This document shows, piece by piece, positions 1 through 12,300 of a stretch of 64,000 bases of DNA (position 1 is its first letter; the number at the start of each line of letters is the position of its first letter). Under the pieces are notes generated by a model, which did not search any database, had not been told where the DNA came from, and was given only the letters and a program-made list of their open reading frames with translations. Origin of the DNA: Candidatus Altimarinota bacterium (GTDB lineage: Bacteria > Patescibacteriota > Gracilibacteria > BD1-5 > UBA2023); NCBI GenBank assembly GCA_028714815.1, contig JAQTLR010000001.1, forward strand, positions 248,001 to 312,000, given 5' to 3'. The position numbers and the translations under genes were made by a program.

Positions 1-3000
1 AAGGAGAATGATGCGAAAAAACAAGAACTTTTTCAGCTTTTGGAAGATGCTGCCAAAGATGGTTCCGGTTTTTCATGGCTTGATAGGAATCAGTTGAAGC
101 AATTGAAGACGAAATGGGAAGAATCCTACAAGGATGTTGAAGTGACGAAATTGAAAATCAAAGACAAGATAGTGGCTACTGCGATCAGCGAAAGAGATGA
201 TCTGAGCACGAAAGTGGCTATCAAACAAGAGCAGAAATCGGAAACATTTCAAAATGAGCATACTGCCATAACCAGCTTTTTGGGGAAGAGGAAATATTTT
301 GAAGACATCAGTCTTTCGTCCGCCATTTCGGTTATCTGAAAGGTTTCGGGGAATGATTCCAAGGATTATGAAAATGCCTGATATAAGGCGGATGGATTCT
401 TCTGACCGATAGAATTATCGAATCTCAACAAATTCAAAGAAGAATATGCTTCGAATAACGAATTTAAACAGAAGGTCGATATGTTGACCCGATGGAAAGG
501 GAATTCCTATGATCTACTCAAAGTCATCAATTCCATGGAAATTATCGAGAAAAACGGGGAATCCAAGGTTCTGGAATCCCTTTGCGATCTCAATTCCGAT
601 GGAAAGGTCGATGTATCCGATAATGGGCTCATATCCGGGAAAGATGTGATGGATGTGATAGATAAAAATCCAAAAAATGAAGGTCGGATCATCAAAAGCA
701 TATCCGAGATACTCGGGATGGATTTTTCCGGTAAAGCATGACTCTTTGCTGCATTGAAGGCAGATCCTACTCTCAAATATGAGTTTTTTTCCAAGCTCTA
801 CTTTTTGGCTATGGCTTGAGCGAATGTAAAAAATACCCTCATTGACGGGAAAACCGGTATCAGCCACAGTGTGGAAACTACAGGAAAGAATCTTTTGATC
901 TGAGAGAAGCTTGTGGAAGCCCTGACTCCAGGATTCGAGAAGAAATATGACGAAGCGGTGAAATCCCTTGAGGAAAAACTTGAGAATCCGAAGCTATCTG
1001 TCGAGGATAAAAATAAACTGACAGAACTTCTCGCTATCTATAAAGGATCTGCCAATAAACAAAAATTTCTGGAGTCCTTCAAGATGAACGGAGTTTGACT
1101 GCTTCTTAGTTTGGTTCAGGATAACAAGTGATTCGGAATCTGAACCAGTTTCTCAAATTCTCAGATAGATACCTTCCTCAGGGAAAATACTGGAAAATTC
1201 ATAAAATGAATGCAGGTCAATCTATGATTTGCCAGTTCCGGTGGGGCTTTCATGCCGGGAGTCTGAGTGAATTTCTCTAGCCGTGATTTCGAACCGTCTG
1301 AAAATACCAAAGCGAATCTCAATGCCGGATTGTTTCTGACAGTTCCGTATCTTATGGGGACAATCAATTATAACTACAATACCGGAGCTATCAAAGATGC
1401 TGGATTCAAGGATTTCTCAGAAAATTCCAAGAATGTTTGACTGACAGCCAATGTTTCTACTCTTGCTAGCTGATTGACGCTTCACTGGAGCAAAGATAAA
1501 ATGGAAGCCATCGAGAAAAAGGAAAAACAATTTTCCGGACTTCTGGACGAACTTTTCAAGTGAGATTTTGATCCCATCCGCGCGATCGCTACTCTAAACG
1601 GAAATGGGGATCTTTCTCAGGAAGACAAGACATATATCCAGAGATTCATAGAAAAAATCAACAATACTCTTGAACTCGTCGGATATAAGAATCTGGGGGC
1701 TGATCAGAAAAAATTGGCCATCGCCGGAGTGAAGTATGCTCTATTGAATGAATGGAAAACCGGACTTTTCATACAGGCTGAAAAAGACGGAACGGAATTT
1801 ACCGGAATCGGAATCGGATTGCAATTCGTAGCTGGAATACTTCCGATAATCACTGCCGGAATACGATTTAGTGATTATAAGACCTCTTATATGAAGGATG
1901 CCCAGGCGGAAGCTATTCAGGCAATGAGCAGCGATGGATTGGGAAGGAGCCGGATAACCGAATCGACCAGACTCAAAGGAGATGAAATCGTAGAGTGATT
2001 GAAAGAGTTCAAAAATGAAGATCTCGACCAGTATCTTATCGCTCATCAGAACAGGATAGTCTGACTTGCTCAGAGAAATATCAGGGATTATCCACTATTC
2101 CTTAAACATCTCACTTCCGGAGACTATCCTCAGACTCTTGTTTCATTGCAAAAAATACTGAAAACAGACCCCATCATAAAAAAGGATGTGTACATAAGAA
2201 AGCTTTCGAAAAGCATGGATTCCTTTAATGATATGCAAAAGGCGTACATACTGGCCCAGTTCATGGATGCGGTATTCAAAGACAAAAATAGCATTTCGCA
2301 AGTATTATGAAGCAATCAATTGTGGAATGAAAGGGAGGAATGACTCAAGGGGGTTTATACCGATCATGAGACTCACTCGCAGGTCGTGGCTTTGAGAAAT
2401 AAGATCAGGAGCACTGTTTGAAAAGAAGTGACGCCGGTTCCAGAAAAGTGAATTATGGGATTCGTCGCATCATATAAGATTCGATGGACTCCTGATGGGC
2501 ACAAGAAATCTCTCGGAAAGTGAGAGGCGGCGATCCCTCCAGGGCTTGCAACGGTTGTTTGAGGTCCCCGTTGAATCGAGGATGTGACAAACAATACGTC
2601 TCTTGTTGAACATGCTATAAACGATCTGAGAAAGACTCCTTTCTATGCTGCGCTCAATTCTTCTCTCGAGAAGATCATCGCTGCGAAATATCCAGGATTC
2701 GCATTCAAACAGGATGCTTTCGAGGATTTTCTTAAGACCGGGAAAATACAGATCGGCGACAAAACGATCAAGCTGGATAGGGCTTTTGTATTCTTCCTCT
2801 ATGGAAAATGTGCGAATGAAACGCTTGGTCTCAAGATAAATGGGATCGATCTATGAAACGGCGAGATCCAAATGCTCGAATTCAACCCAGCAGGAGAGAT
2901 CATCCCGAACATGCCGATGCTAGAGACTATCGATTATAGTATCGGAGTGGTATGATGAGGCGGAAAGAAACCGGAGCCTACCAAGCCTGAAACCCCACCA

Positions 3001-3186
3001 CCTCCTCCACCTCCTCCTCCTCCTCCTCCTCCACCTCCTCCTCCACCACCACCACCTCCTCCACCTCCTCCTCCTCCACCACCACCACCTCCACCACCTC
3101 CACCTCCACTAAATTGATGAACAAGCCCATGAACTTGAGGTGTCGGATCAGGAGGTTGAGGAAATACAGGGTGAAACGGGGAATAA
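1..3186 (+). CDS. Large exported protein with EF-hand-like loops and C-terminal polyproline/glycine tail (5' partial)
   Basis: The frame is open from the first base to a TAA at 3184-3186 and holds about 30 in-frame TGA codons read as Gly, so the start lies outside the window. The N-terminal half is charged and helical. Two DxDxDG-like calcium loops are visible (DLNSDGKVD near nt 595, NGNGDLSQED near nt 1603). The middle (about nt 1200-1900) alternates short hydrophobic and glycine-rich strands in the manner of a beta-barrel or adhesin. The end is a run of 38 prolines (2995-3108) followed by a Gly/Ser/Thr tail. I do not recognise a family. A surface or secreted role is inferred from composition and from the lipoprotein and Cys-rich surface protein that follow. 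Confidence 0.8.
2995..3108 (+). repeat. Polyproline-coding CCT/CCA microsatellite (38 codons)
   Basis: An uninterrupted run of CCT and CCA codons encodes 38 consecutive prolines near the C-terminus of the first protein. Such a run forms a stiff polyproline II rod and needs EF-P for translation. The low-complexity DNA is prone to slippage, so its length may vary between cells. Confidence 0.95.
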
Positions 3187-3208
3187 CCTATTTTCTTAGA
3201 TATAAATT

Positions 3209-3364
3209 ATGAAAAAAATTATTGCAATAATGATTACTCTGATTATAGTGCTTAGTTCATGTAGTCTGTTTCAATCAAGTAACAATAATACCTTCAAGCC
3301 TTCAGAAAGAGTGTGAGGACAATCGTCCGGTTTAATTTCTAACACTGGTAGCAATGCTGAATAA
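3209..3364 (+). CDS. Very small lipoprotein (51 aa)
   Basis: The ATG lies 22 nt after the preceding stop. The product is 51 residues: a short basic N-terminus, a hydrophobic stretch and the lipobox-like LSSC at residues 15-18, so lipidation of Cys18 and membrane anchoring are predicted. One TGA is read as Gly. The remaining 30 or so residues are polar (Ser/Asn rich) with no recognisable domain. Its 3' end overlaps the start of the next gene by 11 nt, which suggests translational coupling. Confidence 0.7.
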
Positions 3365-5771
3365 ATACTGTTCCTTGTCTATATACAACGTAGTTCTCGC
3401 TGTTTTATGCAGTTCCTTTTACATGAGCGTATTTGCAGCTGGAGGGCATCCTGATGTGTTTACGGGAAATTTTGAAACGAATTGTGGGGGGGCGAACGTG
3501 TCTGCATATGAATATTTTGGCACAAGTACTACAAAAGTACAGCGTGTCTTTGATGAGTTTTGGTGGCCGGAACTTGCTTATATTCGAGATAATTCCCAGA
3601 TATATACATGGGATGGGAATGGGGGAAGTTTGTGACCAGACTGTAAAAATGCTAATAACTGGATATTTCCGAGTAATGTCACTCCGGGAAGCAATACCCA
3701 TGTAACCGCATTGGAAAATGATCGGAATTGTACATTTACGAGAAATAATGATCCAACACAGCCATTCGGGCAATTTAATTTCCGTGTTTCATATGCTACT
3801 TCTGCCTGAATCTTACAGCCCGAGTCACTTGGAAATTATTGATATTGGCAGGAGGGGGCTACCCCATGAGTTGCAATAAAGATTCCTGATCAGAGAAAGC
3901 GTATATGGATACCGGATCGTTCTGCAGCTCCACAATTTCATCCTAATGAATGTTTGAATCTTTATGCTCGTTGGTGTTGAGATGGTATCCTCGATACCGC
4001 AAATGGTGAACAGTGTGACCTCTGAGCCCAAAATGGACAGCCTGGATCTACTTGTAGTGCGACTTGTACCGGACCTGGCGGAGGCGGGGGGAATACCTGT
4101 ACTCCTGGTAATTTCGTAAGAGATTCAGGGGGTGTGGTTCCTGCTCCGATTTCGGCTACAACTCCAGGACTCTGTCCTGTTGGGGAAACGGTGGGCAATT
4201 TTGTCGATACCGTCAATGGGACGTCCCATCGTTATTCTTGGTCTTGTAATACGATCAGTGCCGGATGATCCTGTGTAGCATTTTACAATACTGGCGGAGG
4301 TTGAGGTTGAGGCGGCTGAGGTGGTTGAGGTTGAGGCGGCGGACCTTCGATCGTTACTACTCCCGGATCCAATAGTTTCTGCGGGAATGGAGTCGTGGAA
4401 CGTCCGAATGCTGCAGGACAATATGAAAACTGCGATACGCCTGCAGCATGGTGTGTGAGTTGCAATATCGCATCCACGAACCCGGGTTCTGTTTCTCCGG
4501 GAAATCTTACCATCACCAACCCGGGAAATTCTTCCATTAATATAAACGCCTATAAACTTATCATCTGAAATCAGGTCCCGGTTTTCTCAGCCGGCGATGT
4601 GGTTGCATTTGAAACGAACACTCCGATGTATCTGCAGAATAAAACCGCTACAATCACGAATCGTTCCCCTCTTTTGAGTGGCGGAACGGTATCGAAAACC
4701 ATCAATGACGTTTGAGTAGGGGGAATGATCCGCTTTAAAACCGATGAAAACAAGACATATGACAACTCGTGAAATCTTCTTACTTGGACCATCACCTATC
4801 TTCAGAAGACGTACCCGAACACTCTCCATCTTTTCGATGGATCCGAATTACAGGGGCTTAAAGGAGATACAAGTCATATGACTGGAGGTTATGAGGATAC
4901 TATCACAGCGAATCCCGATTATAGAAACCAGGGGCTTTATGCGAGTCTCCAATATCTGGAAGCCCCATTCAATGTACGTGTTTCTCGCCCGATCATCGGA
5001 AATACCGCCGGATGAAGCGCATTCATAGGAAGTGCTCTCTGAAATAGCGTGAATACGGTCGTACAGACTTTCTTCAATAATCTCCGAAGCGGAAATTTCA
5101 CGACCAGTACGGTCAATGTAGCATCATCCTATGCTCTATCGAGTGCCACGATCAGTGTTTCTGATAATAGCAACCTCTCTCGGACCATTGCATCGGGAAG
5201 CGCGATGGAGGAATGAAGGATCACAAACTCATCGATCAACACTTCGGGCGTGTCTGCTATCACAAGCATCGCTTCCGAGTTCGAAATCGATTCGAAGTCA
5301 ACTCCTCTTGGCGATACTTCGGCTATTCGGGTATTTAAAGACGGGGACGTCTCTATCGATGGAAATCTCGATCTTACGGGAGTAAAAACAGTGATTGTAG
5401 AAAACGGGAACTTGATCATCAATAAAGATATCCGTTATGCTGACAAGGCTTCCAGCTTCGCATGGATCGTCAAGAACGGGAATATCATCATTGCCGATAC
5501 GGTGCAAAATATCGCTGGAGTCTATGTCACTCTCGCTGGTTCGATAGAAAGCAATGGGGTGAGTACACCAAACCGTCTTACGGTGGATGGAAGCTTGTAT
5601 GGCAACACTGCCGATCTTGTCATGAATCGTTCCTATGTCCGTGGACAGACGGGGTACAGCGCTCTTAATGTCGGGGTAGTGGTGAACTATTCCAATCGGG
5701 CAATCATGTATCCGCCACCGTTTCTTGCTCGATTCTTGGATCAGTATTCTCTCCAAAGAGTCGCTAGATAA
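3354..5771 (+). CDS. Exported Cys-rich surface protein with polyglycine linker
   Basis: An 805-residue product with a signal peptide (hydrophobic residues about 8-27, ending in FAA). The first third has Cys-rich segments resembling the myxococcus Cys-rich (DUF4215-like) pattern: CGDGILDTANGEQCDLG followed by CSATC, and later CGNGVV...CDTP. A 17-glycine run (4293-4343, five of its codons TGA) separates this from a beta-rich C-terminal half with repeated strands (DGDVSIDGNLDLTG, ENGNLIINKDI) typical of adhesins or polymer-like surface proteins. No catalytic motif is visible. It overlaps the preceding lipoprotein gene and ends before a strong terminator. A surface or adhesion role is inferred. 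Confidence 0.85.
4293..4343 (+). repeat. Polyglycine tract with five in-frame TGA codons
   Basis: Seventeen consecutive glycine codons mix GGN and TGA in a GGTTGAGGC-type minisatellite. Five TGA codons in one homopolymer are strong internal evidence for UGA = Gly. Confidence 0.95.
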
Positions 5772-5790
5772 AAATAAAACCCCGGTTTTA

Positions 5791-5832
5791 TATAAAATAT
5801 CTCCACGGAAATTTCCGTGGAGATATTTTATA
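5791..5832. terminator. Bidirectional terminator, perfect 42-bp palindrome
   Basis: A perfect inverted repeat (core TCTCCACGGAAATTTCCGTG) with A/T-rich outer arms lies between the convergent surface-protein gene and miaB. It overlaps the miaB stop codon and can serve both strands. Confidence 0.9.
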
Positions 5833-7267
5833 TCATCTGCCCTTTCAATACCCATCGATCCATTTCTGTGATTTTCACATGCACCAGATCGCCTATTTTT
5901 ATATTTTCCTCGGCATCGATATATACTTCTTTGAAGTTCCTCGTCCGCCCCACAAGCTGCCCTTCTTTCTCTTGTCCGACGATCAGGAGTTCTTCCGTAC
6001 GTCCGAGCATGAGCCTGTTCCGTTTCTGTACGGACTGGTAGAGAAGGGTATTGAGGATATCCCATCGTCGTGCCTTCTCCTTCATGGATACAGTCTCCTT
6101 CATCATGTCGGTTGCACGGGTTCATTTCCGCGGAGAATACCGTGCGATATAGGCGAAGTCGAACTCGCAGATCTCGAATGCACGGACGGTTTCCTGGAAT
6201 TGCTCTTCGGTTTCCCCGGGGAACCCGACGATGATATCGGTCGATATCGAGAAGAGAGGATCGTGAGACCGGAGGTACTCGACCTGAAGCCGGAAATCCT
6301 CGAACGTGTGTTTTCTATTCATATTGCGGAGCACTTCATCCGATCCTGATTGCAGCGCGAAGTGCAGGGAATGGCACATGCGATGCAGCTCGAAATGGGC
6401 CGAGAGAATGTCGCGGGTCATATCGTGCGGATTGCTGGAAGTGAAACGGATACGATCCAATCCTTCGATGTCGTTGATCTTGTCGAGAAGCTCCCGAAAG
6501 GGTGTTTTTTCGGAACTAGTTGATTCCCACTTGAGCTCTTCGCTATTCCAGAGCTTCTTCTTCGTCTCCTTTCCGTAGCTATTCACATTCTGCCCAAGAA
6601 GGGTGACCTCTTTGGTGCCATTGGCTACGCACGCTTCTATTTCCTGCACTATCTCCGTTGCTTCCCGTGATTTTTCCCGTCCTCGGGTATAGGGGACGAT
6701 ACAATAAGTACAGAAATTATCGCACCCCGTCTGTATGATGATGTTGGCAGATCCGGGGTTATCTTGGGATTGCCTGACTTGCAGATAGTCGTTCCATTTC
6801 GCATCATTTCCGATTTCCTCCCCCGTTATGAGGGAAAGTATCTTCGTCAGGTAGTGGATCTCCTCGATCCGGAGGACAAAGTCGATCGTATCGGTCACTC
6901 CGAATATCTTATCATCGGAGTTGAAAAGCGAGTTCTCATCCTGAATGAGTTCGATATTCTTTACTGCCTTCCGTTTCCGTTCGCTTTCATAGAATCTCGG
7001 GTGGAGTCCGGTTTTTCGGACCATGCACCCGGTGATGCCGACTATGAGGGTCTTGTTCCGTGTCTTCGCGAGGGCTCTGGCTTCGCGGATATACCCGTAT
7101 ACCCGATCCTCTCATTTCTGCCTGACAGAACAGGTATTGAGGATGAGCACATCCGTTTCACCGCATTCGAGCACTTTCCGGAGCCCGGATTGCAGGAGGA
7201 TCATATTGATTTTCTCGGAATCGGCATAGTTCATCTGGCAGCCGAAGGTTTTGAGGAGGTAATTCAT
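5828..7267 (-). CDS. miaB: tRNA-2-methylthio-N6-isopentenyladenosine synthase MiaB
   Basis: A radical-SAM methylthiotransferase that adds the 2-methylthio group to i6A37 of tRNAs reading UNN codons. The 479-residue product has the UPF0004 N-terminal domain with Cys10, Cys46 and Cys81 for the auxiliary Fe-S cluster. The radical-SAM CxxxCxxC (CDNFCTYC, about 182-189) and a C-terminal TRAM domain (about 410-479) follow. Two TGA codons (residue 52, and between the SAM and TRAM parts) are read as Gly. The start MNYLLKTFGC was chosen because upstream codons are not conserved and Cys10 has the usual spacing. Length matches the family (about 450). Confidence 0.95.
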
Positions 7268-7351
7268 CTTATTCGGGAGAAAATATGCTAAAATATAAAT
7301 GAAATCCAGTATTCTATAGGGAGATGAGTATATGGAAAAACAATAAAACAC

Positions 7352-7383
7352 AAATGTATACAAAAAAATGGATGTATACATTT
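7352..7383. promoter_or_regulatory. Inverted repeat, candidate operator between miaB and the HIT gene
   Basis: Perfect 10-bp arms AAATGTATAC and GTATACATTT are separated by 12 nt. The right arm touches the -35 box of the rightward promoter. No T-run follows, so a protein-binding site is more likely than a terminator. Confidence 0.5.
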
Positions 7384-7409
7384 GAATTTCCTCTATTTTC
7401 CCGTATAAT
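7382..7409 (+). promoter_or_regulatory. Promoter for the HIT-family gene
   Basis: TTGAAT and TATAAT are spaced by 16 nt. The expected start site lies about 14 nt before the ATG at 7430. Confidence 0.7.
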
Positions 7410-7429
7410 CTGCCGGAAAATATTCTTTT

Positions 7430-7750
7430 ATGACATCTTTTATGTGTCTTTTCTGTTCCATCATCGCTCACGAAATCCCTACTACTCCAGTATACGAGGA
7501 TGAAAACTACATCGTGCTCCATGATATACATCCGAAAGCCCGTGTGCATATGCTCCTGATCCCGAAGCGCCATATTGCAGCCATTTCCGATATGGTAGAT
7601 TCCGATCGGGATACCATCGGCGGGCTTTTCCTCCTGGCTCGCGACCTTGGAAAACAGATGGGTATCCCCGGATATAGACTGCAGTTCAACGTCGGAAAGG
7701 AGGGCGGACAGGAGATCATGCACGTACATCTCCATATGATGGCGGATTAG
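7430..7750 (+). CDS. HIT-family nucleotide hydrolase (HINT-like)
   Basis: A 106-residue protein with the histidine triad signature HVHLH near residues 99-103 and the upstream family elements CLFCSIIAHEIP and HDIHPKARVHMLLIPKRH. HINT-type enzymes hydrolyse nucleoside phosphoramidates and adenylylated compounds. The cytosolic length is typical. An alternative in-frame ATG lies at 7442. No TGA codon is used. It is a single-gene unit with its own promoter. Confidence 0.93.
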   Translation: MTSFMCLFCSIIAHEIPTTPVYEDENYIVLHDIHPKARVHMLLIPKRHIAAISDMVDSDRDTIGGLFLLARDLGKQMGIPGYRLQFNVGKEGGQEIMHVHLHMMAD

Positions 7751-7828
7751 GGAATTTTCTGAAAAACTTGTTCTTTAAGCTTAAATCTCCACTTCCTCTA
7801 TTAACTTTTAATCAGTAATCTCTTTAGT

Positions 7829-9274
7829 ATGACAGATATCGCTTCCCTTTCCAAAAACAAGATCGTATTTTTTGCTGTAACCGGTGTGCTCGTTCTCGCG
7901 CTTATCATCGGTATATCCATGCTCGGCTCCGGATCTCCGAAAAAAACCAAAACGAATGCCCCGAAAGAGCTCACGGTTTGGGTGGTGGGAGATGAATCAG
8001 CCGGGTTCTCCGATATCATCACCGGGTTCAAGAACCGATACCCGGAGTATAAAAATACGGAAGTGAAAGTGACGAAATTCGGGAATTACGTCGATTACGA
8101 AAAAACCCTCCTCACGGTTCTGGGAGACGGAAATTCTCCGGATATATTCGTCGTGAACAGCAGTGATGGAGGACTCTTGGAATCCAAAATACTCGCCATC
8201 CCTTCGGATATCATCAATCCCGACGATTTCTCGAAGAATTTCAATAAGGTTTTCGACGATCTCTTGATCGAGAACAAAGAGAAGGACAGTTCCGGAAACG
8301 ATAAAACGATATCCGGAATCAAAGGGGTGCCGCTCTGATATCAGGCGATGGGTATTTTCTATAACTGGAAACTTGTAAAAACAGTCCCACATCTCTGGAG
8401 CGATATCGGACAGGATGTTGTGAATATTTCCGATACCACAGGAGACGGAGGATCCCAGATGACGAGCGATGTTCCGGATTATGCCGATCTGATGCTCTGA
8501 CTGGATGGGAAATACATACCAGGGGCTTCGGACATCCTTTCGCTTTTCTTTCTTCAGAACAACATCCCTTCTTATGAGAAGCTTACCGATGCCGATGCGA
8601 CCAAAGCAATGGAGAATTACTTCTCTTTTTCCGGAAAAACTTCTCCGGCCACCCTTGCTCATATAGATTCTATCATGAAAGACCTCAATCTCACCACGGT
8701 CGATATGTTCGTTCGGGGGAAAATAGGCATGATAATAGGATTCCCTTCGTTGCTCAGGGAGATCGAATATTCCATTAAACGGGCAGGAAGCGAGAATGTC
8801 CTTTCCTCCTTGAATCTTCGCACCTCGGAAATCCCGCAGGTTTCCCTTGATCCGAAGAATGCTATGAATCTCGGGGAATACGATTATTTCGCGCTTTCGA
8901 AAACATCTCCTAACGTGCAAGCGGGATATTCTTTTCTTGCCTATCTTTCGACTGGTGAAGCGGAAGAGAAATACCTGGCAAATTTCCCTACCTACCTCCC
9001 CGCTCAGCGGCTGAGAGAGGAATCCAAAATGAACGAAGCCATAAGCAAGGATTATACCCGGGTAAAGTATAGGAGCTTCATGAACCCGGAAACCGCTTTG
9101 CAGACCTTCCGGAAAGGTCTGAGAAACGAATATGATGCTTATTTTTCCCAGATTCTCTGAAATATCCAGAAGAGTCCGGGTGACATGCTCTCGGGTGCCA
9201 TGAAATATATCGACTGTAATAAAAAACATCTCCTCGACATAACTTCTCTGGATGAGGAATGCAAAATAGAGTAA
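7829..9274 (+). CDS. Membrane-anchored ABC-type extracellular solute-binding protein
   Basis: A 481-residue product. One N-terminal transmembrane segment (about residues 12-33) replaces a cleavable signal. The exported part looks like a family-1 solute-binding protein: ELTVWVVGDE, then a periplasmic-binding-type pattern (FKNRYPEY, GNSPDIFVVNS), and in the C-terminal half FVRGKIGMIIGFPS and YDYFALSKTSPN. Several TGA codons (for example at 8336, 8498 and 9158) are read as Gly. No ABC permease or ATPase gene is adjacent, so the substrate and partner are unknown. A sugar or oligomer ligand would be the family default. Confidence 0.82.
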
Positions 9275-9290
9275 ATGGGTGCTTCATTTC

Positions 9291-9319
9291 TTGCTTTTTA
9301 TTTCCGGATATGCTACAAT
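9291..9319 (+). promoter_or_regulatory. Promoter for the VirB2-PKD gene
   Basis: TTGCTT and TACAAT are spaced by 17 nt, about 30 nt before the chosen start. Confidence 0.6.
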
Positions 9320-9350
9320 CGAAACAGATTTATTATTAATAAGCATCCAG

Positions 9351-12300
9351 ATGTATATGTTCTCCAAAATAAAAACACATTTTTTTTCTATCGTGATGCT
9401 GTCGTTCGTGGCATTTTTCTCCCTTTTCCCCATTGCTTCGGCGTGTAGTCTTTTCAATTGGACAGATTGCGAAACCACTTCTTCTGTGAATTATTGCAAC
9501 AGCAGCGATCCTGCTTCTGCAAATTATTGTTCTCTCGATCGAGGGACTCAGATCGTGAGCGGAAATATCAATAGCATAGAGAAAGACCGAAAGTTTTCCG
9601 TATATATCCAGGATATCATCGCCTACCTCCTCATGTTTCTCGGGATCGTCGGGGTCATTTATATCATCTATGCCGGGTTCAATATGCTTACAGCCGGATG
9701 AGACGAGGATAAGGTGAAGAAATCGAAAACCACTATCCTGCATGTCTTTATCGGGCTGGTCCTCATTTTCCTTGCCTTTTCCATAGTGAAATTCGTCATA
9801 GGGTCCGGTGGTACGGGAGGTATCTTGAATAATGCATTCAGATTCCCTTCCCTTATCGACACGACCTACGCTTATACGGAATATGATCTCAATACTTTTG
9901 ATGACTCCAAGAAACAGATTGAGCTTCTGAGTTCCACACTGGATCGTGAATACCAGGTAAACAATAAGATCACTCCGCAAACTCTTGCTACTCTTGAATC
10001 TCTCGTGAAATCGTCCATGGATACATTCCCTGATTCCACCGACATGATTTTCAATACGAATCTCGCAAATTCTCTGATTACCGCAATCGCGCTCGTGAAT
10101 AAAACTCCGGATTCCGATACGGCTATCGCGAATCTTGCGAAAAATATCAATGACTATCTTACAAAAGTGAAGATAGGACGTATCAGAGGGAAAATCACAG
10201 CATCCCCAGAGACGGGGAATGCTCCGCTTACGGTAACTCTCCGTGCTTCCGAAGTGGTAGATCCATCCTGAGTAACGATCCCCAAGGCGAACTATATCTG
10301 GTGGATCCGATCTTCCGGAGGACAGAGAACCATTCTTGGTACCGGTCCATCCATCGCCTATAATTTTCCGGAAGAACGCACCTATACCGTTTTTTTGAAT
10401 ATCCTCTCTTCGAGCCGGAATAAGAACGGGAAAACCGATGTTCTCCCTTTTGATTCTTCCATCAATATAAACGTGCTTCCGAAGCTCGGAAATATTTCCC
10501 TTGCCATCAATGGGGTATATGTCTCTAATCTTGATACCATCAAATTTACGCCTGCACAGGGGCGCCAGGGGCTTCTCATAGATGCGACAGCATCGACTCC
10601 GGCTGCCGGAACGAAGTTCATCTTGACCCATTTTGAATTCGGAAATGGAAATGTCGCTCAATATAATAACTCTCCGTCGATCGATCGTCAGGTATATTCC
10701 AATGAAGGAACTTATAAATTGAGGATGGAACTGACGACCAATGAAAATCAAAAGGTCGTGAAAGAATTGAATATCGAGATACGCGATCCTATCTCGAGCA
10801 TCAGAACAGACAGAACCAATGGATTCCCTCATGATGAGTTCCATTTCAACGCCTTTTCTTCCGCTGCCTATCTGAATCTGGGGTATTCTTGGGAAATTAC
10901 CGAGCTCGAGAGTGAAAAATCCCTGTTTACTTCCGATCTTCAAAATATCTCCTACAAATTTCCGAGAACGGGGAAATACGCGGTAAAGCTCAAGACCCTT
11001 GCATCTAATGGGAAGAATGACTATGATACGCTTATCGTCACGATCGAATGACGTGATCCCATCGCGTCTTTCGAGACGAAAACTTTCAGTGCGGAATTGC
11101 CTAATGTCCTTATCCTCGATGCGACAAAGAGCTACGATCCGGATAATCTTGACGGATCGAATCTCAATTACTCGTGGATTATCGACGGAGTCCGTACCGA
11201 TATCGCCAATCCGACCCGTAACGGTGCTATGGGGAGATATGTTTTCGATACCATCGGTACGCATCACATCACCCTTGAAGTATCCAATAACAATGGGAAA
11301 ACCATCTCTTATAGCAAGGATGTCAATATCGATTCGCTTCTCTCCATAAAGCTTATGGCTTCTCCGAAAATCGTGCAGGTAGGGTCCGCCATTTCCCTCA
11401 TTGCAGATTCCAAGGAAGCCCAAGCATTCGAATGGCAATTCGGGGACGGGGAAACGGATACGAGCACAACAGGAAGAATGAGCCATATCTATAAAAAATC
11501 GGGAACCTATACAGTGAGCCTCACTGTTCGCGGACGTAACTCCGACAGCAATTCCATTTCCCGGAAAGTGTATGTCATGGATAGCGCTAGCCCTTTCGCT
11601 ATCATCAGCCTCAAACGTGAAAATGAGGAGATCGTTCCGACACCGGATTCTTGCGATGGAAAGGAAGCATTCGTGATCGATCGGTCGAAGGCCATAACTA
11701 TGAGTGCACAAGATAGCGTGAATTCCGATGGAACAAACCAAGGCATTGCCTATACATGGAAATATGGAGGGAATAGGAATTCGTCCCAAAAAGATTTCAG
11801 CTATAAGTTTGATGAGCTTGGATGTTTCCCTATCGCACTCACTGTTCGTAGCCAGAAAACCGGAGCACAGAGCACTGCTCAGGCATACGTGAATGTCGTG
11901 AATCTCCCACCGAAACTCTCTTCGCTTTCTGTTGTTGCAGACAAGCTCAATACGGACCCGGTAACGGTAACCGTCACTGCAAACAATGCGGTGGATGAGG
12001 ACGGTGCTATCGCTTCCTATATCTGGTACTATTATACCGAAGAAGATCCGGAACCGCAAGATTTCCGTATCACCCGATCTCCCAAGACGGTATTCGTTCT
12101 CCCTCTTGTGGGGGCGAAGTATTATTTCGCTGTTATCCTCGAAGATTCGAACGGACTGAAAGTGAATAGCGATGAGGTGAGTACAGAGAGATATTCTTTG
12201 ACTCTCGCTTCCGATAATATCAATACTCCTATCATTACGCTCAAAGCATCCGATACGAGCATATCCGTAGGACAGAAAGTGGATTTTACCGCTACCGCTA

